Notes: a model not told the origin generated them from the sequence alone. A DNA stretch of 5,605 bases from Clostridia bacterium (GCA_017646555.1 JAGCMG010000139.1:1-5605), one strand, 5' to 3'. Shown: positions 1-5,605, numbered from the stretch's first letter. Numbers and translations are program-made.

Positions 1-1052
1 ACTCTTTGCCCATAAGGTCTAACACCTTGAAAAATTGTTTAAAATGCAAGTTTTGTTGATATGCAACAACGTATAAGCACTTATCAAAAACGTAAGTGTT
101 CTTTCTATAAATAGCAGCCGCTAAATCGCGCGTTGCGTAAAGCGAAGACCCGTCGGCTTTTAAGATTAAGCACGGTGACATACCGTATTCTTCTAAATCG
201 ACGATTTTTGCACCCTCACTTGTTTTCAACAAGCCTTTTTGGTCAAGTTCGTCAACAACAGGTTGCATTTTATCGTTATAAAAACTTTCACCGTTATACG
301 AATCGAATGTTACGTTGAGCATTTTATAGATTTTATCAACTTCTTCAAGCGTGATTTTCTTGAATAAATTAAAAAGTTCGCCGGCTTCTTTATCGCCGTC
401 TTCAATAAGTTTAAAATAGCGTCTTGCTTCGTCGTTTAACGATTCGTCCTTTTCGGCTTCGTCATGGAATTTAACGTAAATTCTTGTAAGTTCTTTAAGT
501 CTATCTTGATTAACTTGTTCAACCGACGACCACTTTTTAAACGCCACGATAAGTTTACCGAACTGCGTGCCGTAATCACCCAAGTGGTTGATACCAACTA
601 CTTTATAACCTAAAAATCTGAAAATTTTACAAAGACTACTACCTATTACCGTGGTCGATAAATGCCCGATATGGAAAGGCTTTGCAATATTGATTGACGA
701 ATAGTCGATACAAATAGTTTTACCGTTACCGATATTATCAGCGCCGTAATTATCTTTTTCATCTAATACGGCAGTTAAAGTTTTCACTGCAAAAGAATTA
801 CGGTTAACCTTAAAGTTAAGATAGCCTTTAACGGCAGAAACTTCCGAAATAACTTCGTCAGGCGTAAAAGTTGACGCAAGTTCTTCGGCAATGATAATCG
901 GTGATTTTCTAAAAACCGACGCAAACTTAAAGCACGGCAAAGCGTAATCGCCCAATTCATTGGTCGGTGGAACTTCGATAAAATTAGCAACCGTTTCTTT
1001 ATCCATACCCGGAACGGTTAAAAGTGAAGAAATATAACTTTTGTAGTCCATA
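1..1052 (-). CDS. argS: Arginyl-tRNA synthetase, N-terminal ~350 codons, with an apparent frameshift near the start
   Basis: This is the class I enzyme that charges tRNA-Arg with arginine using ATP in the cytoplasm. About 350 codons are present; the family is usually 550-600 residues, so the KMSK-type loop and anticodon-binding domain lie beyond the left edge. With the frame corrected, residues 1-90 form the N-terminal tRNA-recognition domain (IEVPPTNELGDYALPCFK near 25-42). The HIGH signature follows as KPFHIGH (124-130), then NHLGDYGTQFG (155-165), SLYATRDLAAAIYR (303-316) and QNLHF (333-337). The start at 1052 has a purine-rich SD ending in GG six bases upstream and gives MDYKSYISSL, typical of bacterial ArgRS. 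That frame reaches a stop after 17 codons (TAA at 1001-999). The rest of the protein is read one base over from about 1021, and removing one T from the five-T run restores it. An alternative start at 1006 would give an uninterrupted protein lacking about 15 residues, but has no visible SD. Identity is near certain; the true start is not. Confidence 0.93.
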
Positions 1053-1081
1053 AAAAACCTTCTTTTAATTATACTTAAAAT

Positions 1082-1110
1082 ATAATAACATATTTTTTTC
1101 AGGTTTGCAA
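1082..1110 (-). promoter_or_regulatory. Probable argS promoter (minus strand)
   Basis: On the minus strand a TTGCAA -35 box (1110-1105) and a TATTAT -10 box (1087-1082) are separated by 17 bases. A TG one base before the -10 (1090-1089) makes it an extended -10. Transcription would begin near 1075, leaving a leader of about 23 bases that contains the ribosome binding site. An alternative TATAAT lies closer to the gene, around 1068-1074, but lacks a -35 partner. Confidence 0.55.
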
Positions 1111-1119
1111 ATTAAAAAC

Positions 1120-1148
1120 TTGAATTTTACCGTGATTTGAGTTATAAT
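1120..1148 (+). promoter_or_regulatory. Probable ychF promoter
   Basis: A TTGAAT -35 box (1120-1125) and a perfect TATAAT -10 box (1143-1148) are separated by 17 bases. This promoter stands back to back with the argS promoter; the two -35 boxes are only nine bases apart. The leader to the ychF start is about 27 bases and carries AGGAG at 1171-1175. The arrangement implies constitutive divergent transcription of two housekeeping genes, and I see no operator between them. Confidence 0.75.
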
Positions 1149-1181
1149 ATCAAAGTATTATGATATTTTAAGGAGATAAAT

Positions 1182-2279
1182 ATGAAATTAGGTGTAGTTG
1201 GCTTACCAAACGTAGGTAAATCCACCCTTTTTAATGCAATAACTCACGCAGGAGCAGAGTGTGCTAACTATCCATTCTGCACGATTGAACCAAACGTCGG
1301 TATAGTTGCCGTTCCTGATGAAAGGCTTGACGTTTTGGCAAAGATGTATAACACCAAAAAAGTCACCCCTGCCGTTATAGAATTCGTTGATATCGCAGGG
1401 CTTGTAAAAGGCGCTTCTAAAGGCGAAGGGCTTGGAAACAAGTTTTTAGCGAATATTCGTGAAACTGATGCTATCGTTCACGTCGTTAGATGTTTTGAAG
1501 ACGAAAACATTACTCACGTTGACGGTTCTGTTGACCCCGTTAGAGATATTGAAACGATAAATTTAGAACTTATTTTTTCCGATATGGAATCGGTTACTAA
1601 AAAACACGATAAAGCGTTTTCAATGATTAAAACGGGTGATAAAAAATATAAAGAAGAAGCAGAATTCTTAAAGCGTTTATTAGACCACTTGGAAAGCGGT
1701 AAACCTGCTATCACTTTAGATATGACTGACGACGAAAAAGATTACGTTAAGTCGTTATTCTTAATTACCGATAAGCCTGTTATTTATGCGGCAAACATTG
1801 CTGAAAGTGATATCGGTAAAAACGAAGACGAAATCCCTATGGCTAAAAAAGTCAAAGAATACGCTTTAAGCGTTGGCGCTGAATGTATGGTTATTTCGGC
1901 TAAAACGGAAGAAGAAATTTCTATGTTAGAACCTGAAGACCAAAAAATGTTCTTGGACGATTTGGGTTTAACTGAAAGTGGGCTTGATAGACTTGTTAAA
2001 AAGAGTTATAAACTTTTAGGTCTTATCAGTTACTTAACGGCTGGCGAAAAAGAAGTTAGAGCGTGGACGATTGTTAACGGCACGAAAGCGCCACAAGCCG
2101 CTGGTAAAATTCATAGCGACTTTGAAAAAGGCTTTATCCGTGCAGAAATAGTTGACTACTCTATTTTAGTTGAATTAGGTTCGTTTAACTTAGCGAAAGA
2201 AAAAGGCAAAGTTCGTTCCGAAGGTAAAGAATACGTTATGCAAGATAGCGACGTAGTATTATTTAGATTTAACGTTTAA
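1182..2279 (+). CDS. ychF: Redox-responsive Obg-like ATPase YchF (OLA1 family)
   Basis: YchF is a universally conserved P-loop NTPase of the Obg family that prefers ATP over GTP, binds ribosomes in the cytoplasm and is linked to translation and oxidative-stress responses. At 365 residues it matches the usual family length. Visible motifs are the P-loop GLPNVGKST (7-15), the DIAG G3 motif (70-73) followed by Leu where Ras-type enzymes carry the catalytic Gln, and NIAE (205-208) in place of NKxD, which is the hallmark of ATP specificity in this family. SAK follows at 239-241. The C-terminal TGS domain covers roughly 280-363, with the conserved ANVRAWT-like, APQAAG, IHSDFEKGFIRAE and FRFNV segments; here the first reads EVRAWT. 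AGGAG lies six bases before the ATG. It has its own promoter and terminator, so it is probably monocistronic. Nothing is unusual. Confidence 0.97.
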   Translation: MKLGVVGLPNVGKSTLFNAITHAGAECANYPFCTIEPNVGIVAVPDERLDVLAKMYNTKKVTPAVIEFVDIAGLVKGASKGEGLGNKFLANIRETDAIVHVVRCFEDENITHVDGSVDPVRDIETINLELIFSDMESVTKKHDKAFSMIKTGDKKYKEEAEFLKRLLDHLESGKPAITLDMTDDEKDYVKSLFLITDKPVIYAANIAESDIGKNEDEIPMAKKVKEYALSVGAECMVISAKTEEEISMLEPEDQKMFLDDLGLTESGLDRLVKKSYKLLGLISYLTAGEKEVRAWTIVNGTKAPQAAGKIHSDFEKGFIRAEIVDYSILVELGSFNLAKEKGKVRSEGKEYVMQDSDVVLFRFNV

Positions 2280-2284
2280 CTATT

Positions 2285-2308
2285 AAAAGCGACTTCGGTC
2301 GCTTTTTT
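2285..2308 (+). terminator. Rho-independent terminator of ychF
   Basis: A hairpin begins five bases after the ychF stop: AAAAGCGAC (2285-2293), loop TTCG (2294-2297), GTCGCTTTT (2298-2306), followed by T and AT-rich sequence. The C(UUCG)G tetraloop is exceptionally stable in RNA. It separates ychF from the glycosidase gene downstream. Confidence 0.88.
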
Positions 2309-2355
2309 ATTTAATAAAAAGTTAATAAAATACATGCTAAATTTTCAAATACATA

Positions 2356-2371
2356 TTGAAAACGTTTATTT
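2356..2371 (+). promoter_or_regulatory. Possible cre-like (CcpA/LacI-type) operator over the -35 box
   Basis: TTGAAAACGTTTATTT agrees with the Bacillota catabolite-responsive element consensus WTGNAARCGNWWWCAW at 14 of 16 positions; the CA near the end is replaced by TT. It covers the -35 box, where bound CcpA or a LacI-family repressor would block RNA polymerase. The position and the sugar-scavenging gene downstream make this plausible. The site is AT-rich and its second half is weak, so it may be coincidental. Confidence 0.35.
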
Positions 2372-2384
2372 TATATGGTATACT
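2356..2384 (+). promoter_or_regulatory. Probable promoter of the GH20 glycosidase gene
   Basis: A TTGAAA -35 box (2356-2361) and a TATACT -10 box (2379-2384) are separated by 17 bases. TGG immediately before the -10 (2376-2378) gives an extended -10. Transcription would start near 2391, with AGGAG at 2402-2406 placed nine bases before the ATG. The upstream terminator makes this the gene's own promoter. Confidence 0.72.
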
Positions 2385-2415
2385 CTAATAGATCAAAATT
2401 TAGGAGCCTTTTTTT

Positions 2416-4056
2416 ATGGAAAATCAATTAAAATTTAATCGTTTTGGCATAATGCTTGAATGTTCAAGAAACGCAGTGCCAAATTTAGAATTTTTAAAAT
2501 CTTTTATAGACGATATCGCCGATATGGGCTATAACTGTTTACAACTTTACACCGAAGAAACTTACGAAATGGACGGGGAGCCGTTCTGGGGTTATCTCCG
2601 TGGTAGATTTACTAAAAACGAATTAAAAGAAATCAACGCTTACGGCAAAGAAAAAGGCGTCGAACTTATTCCTTGCATACAAACTTTAGCGCACGTTAAC
2701 CAAGCGGTGCGTTGGTATCCTTACTATGATTTTTGCGATTGTAACGATATTTTACTTATAGGCGATGAAAGAACTTACGCGTTAATTGATAAAATGTTTG
2801 CAACAATGCGTGAATGCTTTGATTCAGAATACATAAATATCGGTATGGACGAAGCGCATTTCGTTGGTTTAGGTAAATACCTTGATAAAAACGGGTATAG
2901 AAATCGTTTCGATATTATTCTTGAACACTTAACTAAAGTTGTTGAAATTGCTAAAAAATATAACTTTAAACCTGCTATGTGGTCGGATATGTTCTTCCGT
3001 TTAGCAAACAACGGCACTTATACTTGCAAAAATCCTAAACCTATTCCACCGGAAGTGCAAGAAAAAGTTCCTAATGAAGTTTCTTTAATTTATTGGGACT
3101 ACTATTCAAAAGATAAAGAAACTTTCGACAATATGGTGAAAGGTCACTTAGGCTTTAAGAACGAAATTTGGTTTGCAGGTGGCGTATGGAGTTGGGGTGG
3201 TTTCACACCGTCTAACTTTACAAGTTTAGAAGCGCACGATATTGCAATTAATAGTTGTATTGAATTCGGCATCAAAAACGTATTAGTTACTCTTTGGGGT
3301 GATAACGGCCACGAAACGAGTAAACTTGCAACCCACGCAGGACTTTTCTATACGGCTTGCTTAGCAAAAGGCATTACCGACGTTGACGTTATTGATAAAC
3401 TTTTCGCTGAAAAATACGGCGTTACTATGCGCGACTTCTTAAAGATTGATAATGCTAACGTTATTCAAGAAAAGCCTACGCTTGAAAATCATATCGGCTC
3501 AAAAGCAAACAATCCGTCAAAGTATATGTTCTATAACGACTTGCTTTTAGGTTTTTGCGATAAGACCGTTAAAGACGGCGTTGAAGACTTATATAAACAA
3601 TACGCCGAAGAATTAAAGCCACTTACCAAACACCCTAAATTTGGTTACGTGTTTGACGTTCAACAAAAACTTTGTGAAGTTCTTGCTATCAAATACGCGC
3701 TTGGCGTTAAGTTAAGAACGGCTTATAAAGCAGGCGATAAGAAAGCGCTTAAAAAACACGTTTCGTTAATTAAACCACTTATTAAAAAGGTTGAATTATT
3801 CTACAATGCGCTTGAAAAACAATGGTTTACGGAAAATAAACCACACGGCTTTGAAGTACAAGACGCGCGTATCGGTGGCGTTATTAAAAGACTTGAACAC
3901 TCTTATGAACGCTTAAACGCTTACCTTAAAGGCGCGATAAAAAATCTTCCTGAACTTGAAGAAGAAATTTTACCACCATATAACAACCCTGAAAAAGCAG
4001 GCTTTACCGAATATAAGAACTTATATCACCTTAACGTAACTACTTCGGTATTATAA
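2416..4056 (+). CDS. Cytoplasmic family-20 glycoside hydrolase (beta-N-acetylhexosaminidase type)
   Basis: This is probably an exo-acting beta-N-acetylhexosaminidase releasing terminal GlcNAc or GalNAc from small glycans. GH20 enzymes use substrate-assisted catalysis by an Asp-Glu pair, seen here as D145-E146 in INIGMDEAH. Other active-site segments are QTLAH (89-93), MWSDMFF (188-194), YWDYY (226-230), GGVWSWGGF (255-263) and TLWGDNGHE (292-300). The pattern resembles the GcnA-like GH20 group of Gram-positive bacteria. The barrel starts almost at residue 1, with no N-terminal GH20b domain, and spans about 5-340. A largely helical C-terminal region (about 365-515) follows. There is no signal peptide, membrane segment or cell-wall anchor, so it should act in the cytoplasm on imported sugars; no transporter or sugar kinase adjoins it. 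The ATG at 2416 follows AGGAG by nine bases. The family is fairly sure; substrate choice is inferred. Confidence 0.85.
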   Translation: MENQLKFNRFGIMLECSRNAVPNLEFLKSFIDDIADMGYNCLQLYTEETYEMDGEPFWGYLRGRFTKNELKEINAYGKEKGVELIPCIQTLAHVNQAVRWYPYYDFCDCNDILLIGDERTYALIDKMFATMRECFDSEYINIGMDEAHFVGLGKYLDKNGYRNRFDIILEHLTKVVEIAKKYNFKPAMWSDMFFRLANNGTYTCKNPKPIPPEVQEKVPNEVSLIYWDYYSKDKETFDNMVKGHLGFKNEIWFAGGVWSWGGFTPSNFTSLEAHDIAINSCIEFGIKNVLVTLWGDNGHETSKLATHAGLFYTACLAKGITDVDVIDKLFAEKYGVTMRDFLKIDNANVIQEKPTLENHIGSKANNPSKYMFYNDLLLGFCDKTVKDGVEDLYKQYAEELKPLTKHPKFGYVFDVQQKLCEVLAIKYALGVKLRTAYKAGDKKALKKHVSLIKPLIKKVELFYNALEKQWFTENKPHGFEVQDARIGGVIKRLEHSYERLNAYLKGAIKNLPELEEEILPPYNNPEKAGFTEYKNLYHLNVTTSVL

Positions 4057-4064
4057 TTAACACT

Positions 4065-4092
4065 AAACGCCCCGTAACTACGGGGCGTTTTT
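4065..4092 (+). terminator. Rho-independent terminator of the GH20 gene
   Basis: A strong GC-rich hairpin starts nine bases after the stop: AAACGCCCCG (4065-4074), loop TAACTA, CGGGGCGTTT (4081-4090), with a five-T run at 4088-4092. It ends the glycosidase transcript and shows that the next gene is separately transcribed. Confidence 0.92.
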
Positions 4093-4179
4093 GGTACAGT
4101 TTCATCATACCGTTATAGTTTTAATAGACCCAAACAACTTTTTTAAGGCTTTTGAAATAAACATTTTACTCTTTGTTTG

Positions 4180-4210
4180 TTGTGGTGATTTTTTTTCAAT
4201 ATGATATAAT
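4180..4210 (+). promoter_or_regulatory. Probable promoter of the small membrane protein gene (extended -10)
   Basis: A perfect TATAAT (4205-4210) is preceded by TGA (4202-4204), giving an extended -10. The -35 is poor; TTGTGG at 4180-4185 is the best candidate but has a 19-base spacer. The start of transcription falls near 4217, at the left edge of the short palindrome GCTCGAGC (4217-4224). AAGGAG at 4243-4248 is the ribosome binding site, eight bases before the ATG. The rest of the interval from 4093 shows no gene or RNA structure that I can support. Confidence 0.6.
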
Positions 4211-4256
4211 AACATTGCTCGAGCCAAAAGGATTAAAAATTTAAGGAGAATTAAAA

Positions 4257-4613
4257 ATGAATACAGATAAAATTTACGCAGAACAAATTGCTAACGAGTA
4301 TGCACCAAAACAAACTTCAAAGGTCAAAGCATTAAAAAGATTAGATGCAAAAGCAAAAAATCCAGCAAATATTTTCACTTATACTTTCGGTATTATTTCA
4401 AGTCTTATTTTAGGTACAGGCATGAGTTTAGCAATGGGTGTTATTGGTGGTGGCACGGCTTTAATGGTAACTTTAGGTATTGTGATAGGTTTAATTGGAA
4501 TTACCGGAGTTAGCGTTAACTATACAATTTACAAAAAAATATTGACCAACTCTAAAAATAAATACGCTAGCGATATTATTAAACTTGCTAATGAAATTGC
4601 AAGTGAAGAATAA
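4257..4613 (+). CDS. Small two-helix membrane protein of unknown function
   Basis: This 118-residue protein has a charged, probably helical cytoplasmic N-terminus (1-36), two hydrophobic segments at about 37-63 and 66-88 joined by a very short GGG turn (64-66), and a basic C-terminal tail (about 92-118). Lys and Arg flank both ends, so by the positive-inside rule both termini should be cytoplasmic. The second helix has regularly spaced glycines (74, 78, 81, 84), which favour tight helix packing or self-association. The N-terminal pattern IANEYAPKQTSKVKALKRLD resembles short conserved proteins of Clostridia that I recall being labelled dihydropteridine reductase in databases. Nothing in the sequence supports an enzyme: there is no Rossmann motif and it is far too short. 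AAGGAG precedes the ATG by eight bases. A TetR-type regulator lies 86 bases downstream and might control it. The gene is clear; the function is unknown. Confidence 0.87.
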   Translation: MNTDKIYAEQIANEYAPKQTSKVKALKRLDAKAKNPANIFTYTFGIISSLILGTGMSLAMGVIGGGTALMVTLGIVIGLIGITGVSVNYTIYKKILTNSKNKYASDIIKLANEIASEE

Positions 4614-4645
4614 TTTATAGTATCTTCCCTATCTTTGAAAAATAC

Positions 4646-4662
4646 AAATTAATATATAATTT
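4646..4662. promoter_or_regulatory. Inverted repeat over the putative tetR -10 box; candidate TetR operator
   Basis: Perfect six-base arms, AAATTA (4646-4651) and TAATTT (4657-4662), flank the five-base centre ATATA. The 17-base size suits a TetR-family dimer and the repeat overlaps the TATAAT at 4655-4660, so autorepression is a reasonable inference. The region is almost entirely A and T, so chance symmetry is a real alternative. Confidence 0.35.
4655..4660 (+). promoter_or_regulatory. Possible -10 box of the TetR-family gene
   Basis: TATAAT at 4655-4660 would start transcription near 4667, about 33 bases before the ATG. The best -35 hexamer, TTGAAA at 4635-4640, is only 14 bases away, which is shorter than normal spacing. 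No terminator separates this gene from the membrane protein gene, so read-through is also possible. AAGGAA at 4685-4690 is the ribosome binding site, nine bases before the ATG. Confidence 0.4.
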
Positions 4663-4699
4663 TAATAGCACGAAAAAGAAATTTAAGGAAATTAAAAAA

Positions 4700-5269
4700 A
4701 TGAAAAATAACAATAGTAAATATTATTTTACCGCACAACTTATGAACCAAGCACTTATATCATTGCTTGAAAAAAAAGATATAGAATTTATCACGGTTAC
4801 TGAAATAACGAAAAAAGCGGGTGTAAATCGTTCTACTTTCTATTTGCATTATGAAAATATTTACGATTTATTAGAAGAAACAATTCAAAATTTAAACGAA
4901 AGATTTATAAATTCTTTTAATATAAAAGTCCCCCTTAAAATAACTTCGCCTAAAGATGCTTATTTAATCACTAACGATTTTTTAATTCCTTATCTCAACT
5001 TTTGTAAAGAAAATAAGCGTGTTTTGAAATTAGTAAATAAAAAGCCAGAGTCTTTTAGAAATAAAGATACCTATCAAAAAATGTATAATACAATCTTTTA
5101 TCCAGCAATTACACAGTTTGTAAAAAAAGAAGACGAAAGAATATATTTTCTTGAGTTTTTTACACAAGGGGTTGCCTCGATTGTGCATAAATGGCTTGAA
5201 TTAGATTGCTCGACAAAAATAGAAGAATTGATTGAAATTATTAAAAAATGTATCAATTATAATATTTAA
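4700..5269 (+). CDS. TetR/AcrR-family transcriptional regulator
   Basis: This is a 189-residue DNA-binding regulator of the usual TetR family size. The N-terminal helix-turn-helix domain covers about residues 8-58, with the recognisable core TVTEITKKAGVNRSTFYLHYENIYDLLEE split as TVTEITKKAG (32-41) and VNRSTFYLHY (42-51). The variable C-terminal region (about 75-189) should bind ligand and dimerise. Its FFTQGVASIVHKWLE segment (153-167) resembles the C-terminal domain of Bacillota TetR proteins of the DhaS-like type. The ligand cannot be predicted. Likely targets are its own promoter, where an inverted repeat overlaps the -10, and perhaps the membrane protein gene just upstream. The gene is markedly AT-rich: hand counts give 10 GC of 60 at 4861-4920 and 14 of 60 at 5041-5100, against 23 of 60 in the glycosidase (3661-3720). 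This may reflect horizontal origin. The family is secure; the role is open. Confidence 0.92.
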   Translation: MKNNNSKYYFTAQLMNQALISLLEKKDIEFITVTEITKKAGVNRSTFYLHYENIYDLLEETIQNLNERFINSFNIKVPLKITSPKDAYLITNDFLIPYLNFCKENKRVLKLVNKKPESFRNKDTYQKMYNTIFYPAITQFVKKEDERIYFLEFFTQGVASIVHKWLELDCSTKIEELIEIIKKCINYNI

Positions 5270-5335
5270 TCAAGATAAAGAAAATTACACTATATTTTAA
5301 AGAAAATCGCGTATTTTTTGCGAAGAAAAAAGACT

Positions 5336-5361
5336 AAAAAAGAGCCAAACGGCTCTTTTTT
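5336..5361. terminator. Bidirectional terminator between the tetR-type gene and uvrA
   Basis: AAAAAAGAGCC (5336-5346), loop AAAC, GGCTCTTTTTT (5351-5361) form a hairpin with an A-run on one side and a T-run on the other, so it can stop transcription from both directions. The uvrA stop codon (5362-5360) overlaps its right edge. It lies 66 bases after the TetR gene; that intervening stretch holds no gene. Confidence 0.88.
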
Positions 5362-5605
5362 AATTTTTATTTAAGAGTGGTTTTAAATACTCACCCGTAT
5401 AACTGTTTTGATTTTCAGCAACTTCTTCAGGCGTGCCTACGGCAACGATAGTTCCACCACCGTCGCCACCCTCAGGGCCTAAATCAATGATATAATCGGC
5501 TATTTTTATTACGTCTAAATTATGCTCGATTACTAAAACCGTATTTCCACCATCTCTTAAACGGCGTAAAATTCCACAAAGTTTATCTACGTCGTAAGAG
5601 TGTAA
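5360..5605 (-). CDS. uvrA: UvrABC excinuclease subunit A, C-terminal 81 codons
   Basis: UvrA is the damage-recognition ATPase of bacterial nucleotide excision repair; as a dimer it loads UvrB at DNA lesions. Only the C-terminus is present, about a tenth of the roughly 940-residue protein, and the gene continues past the right edge. The fragment opens with LHSYDVDKLCGILRRL, just after the expected Walker B/D-loop area of the second ABC module. It continues with NTVLVIEHNLDVIKIADYI, where His28 of the fragment is the ABC switch (H-loop) histidine. Next come the UvrA-specific DLGPEGGDGGG (41-51) and the near-invariant closing GTPEEVAENQNSYTGEYL (57-74). The reading frame is intact to TAA at 5362-5360. 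It is convergent with the TetR gene and shares its terminator. Confidence 0.96.
   Translation of the reverse strand, partial: LHSYDVDKLCGILRRLRDGGNTVLVIEHNLDVIKIADYIIDLGPEGGDGGGTIVAVGTPEEVAENQNSYTGEYLKPLLNKN

Noticed and set aside
133..318. Open frame on the plus strand opposite argS
   Set aside because: It lies wholly within the argS coding region on the other strand, has a Leu/Arg-rich composition typical of antisense reading, and lacks a ribosome binding site.
784..990. Minus-strand open frame starting at TTG
   Set aside because: It is an out-of-frame reading of the same strand as argS; the argS frame through this stretch is continuous and matches the family.
1514..1714. Minus-strand open frame inside ychF
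   Set aside because: It is antisense to an intact, highly conserved gene, with no ribosome binding site or recognisable protein features.
2775..3017. Minus-strand open frame inside the GH20 gene
   Set aside because: It is antisense to the catalytic region of the glycosidase and has no supporting signals.
4131..4179. CAAACAA and TTGTTTG inverted pair upstream of the membrane protein gene
   Set aside because: Seven-base low-complexity arms separated by 35 bases are expected by chance in sequence this AT-rich.
5307..5323. Small hairpin TCGC / GCGA after the TetR gene
   Set aside because: The four-base stem with a nine-base loop is too weak to be a terminator; the strong bidirectional hairpin just downstream explains termination.
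1..5605. CRISPR arrays, tRNA or rRNA genes, riboswitches, insertion sequences
   Set aside because: No spaced direct repeats, no cloverleaf-like or T-box-like sequence in the gaps, and no transposase or terminal repeats were seen. The leaders of about 23-45 bases are too short for a riboswitch.

Overview
The window reads as an ordinary chromosomal segment of a low-GC, Gram-positive-type bacterium, most likely from the Clostridia/Bacillota. The evidence is the strong AGGAG-type ribosome binding sites, sigma-A-like promoters (TTGAAT or TTGAAA with 17-base spacers and extended -10 boxes), AT-rich short intergenic regions, hairpin-plus-T-run terminators, and TAA as the stop codon of every gene whose end is visible. 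TGG encodes Trp throughout and nothing suggests a variant genetic code. The species cannot be named from this sequence alone.

Layout from left to right: (1) the N-terminal ~60% of arginyl-tRNA synthetase (argS) on the minus strand, cut by the left edge; (2) a 129-base divergent promoter region; (3) ychF, the universally conserved Obg-like ATPase, plus strand, followed by a UUCG-loop terminator; (4) a cytoplasmic family-20 glycoside hydrolase (beta-N-acetylhexosaminidase type), plus strand, with its own promoter, a possible catabolite-repression (cre) site over the -35, and a strong terminator; (5) a small two-helix membrane protein of unknown function, plus strand; (6) a TetR-family repressor 86 bases further on, with an inverted repeat over its putative -10; (7) a terminator that probably serves both strands; (8) the C-terminal 81 codons of uvrA on the minus strand, cut by the right edge. 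No stretch above 300 bases lacks a gene; the longest gap is 4057-4256, which holds a terminator and a promoter.

Three of the five genes to which a role can be given are housekeeping functions: tRNA charging, ribosome-associated ATPase and nucleotide excision repair. They are not functionally linked to one another. The GH20 gene is a single-gene transcription unit for sugar scavenging. The membrane protein and the TetR regulator are the only pair whose arrangement hints at a functional link. The TetR gene is visibly more AT-rich than its neighbours and may be of separate origin.

The most notable observation is a one-base frame disruption near the 5' end of argS. The start with the good ribosome binding site and family-like N-terminus (position 1052) is in a different frame from the rest of the synthetase, with an apparent extra base in a five-base homopolymer (1020-1024). 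I found no sign of a novel defence, mobile or RNA-based system here.
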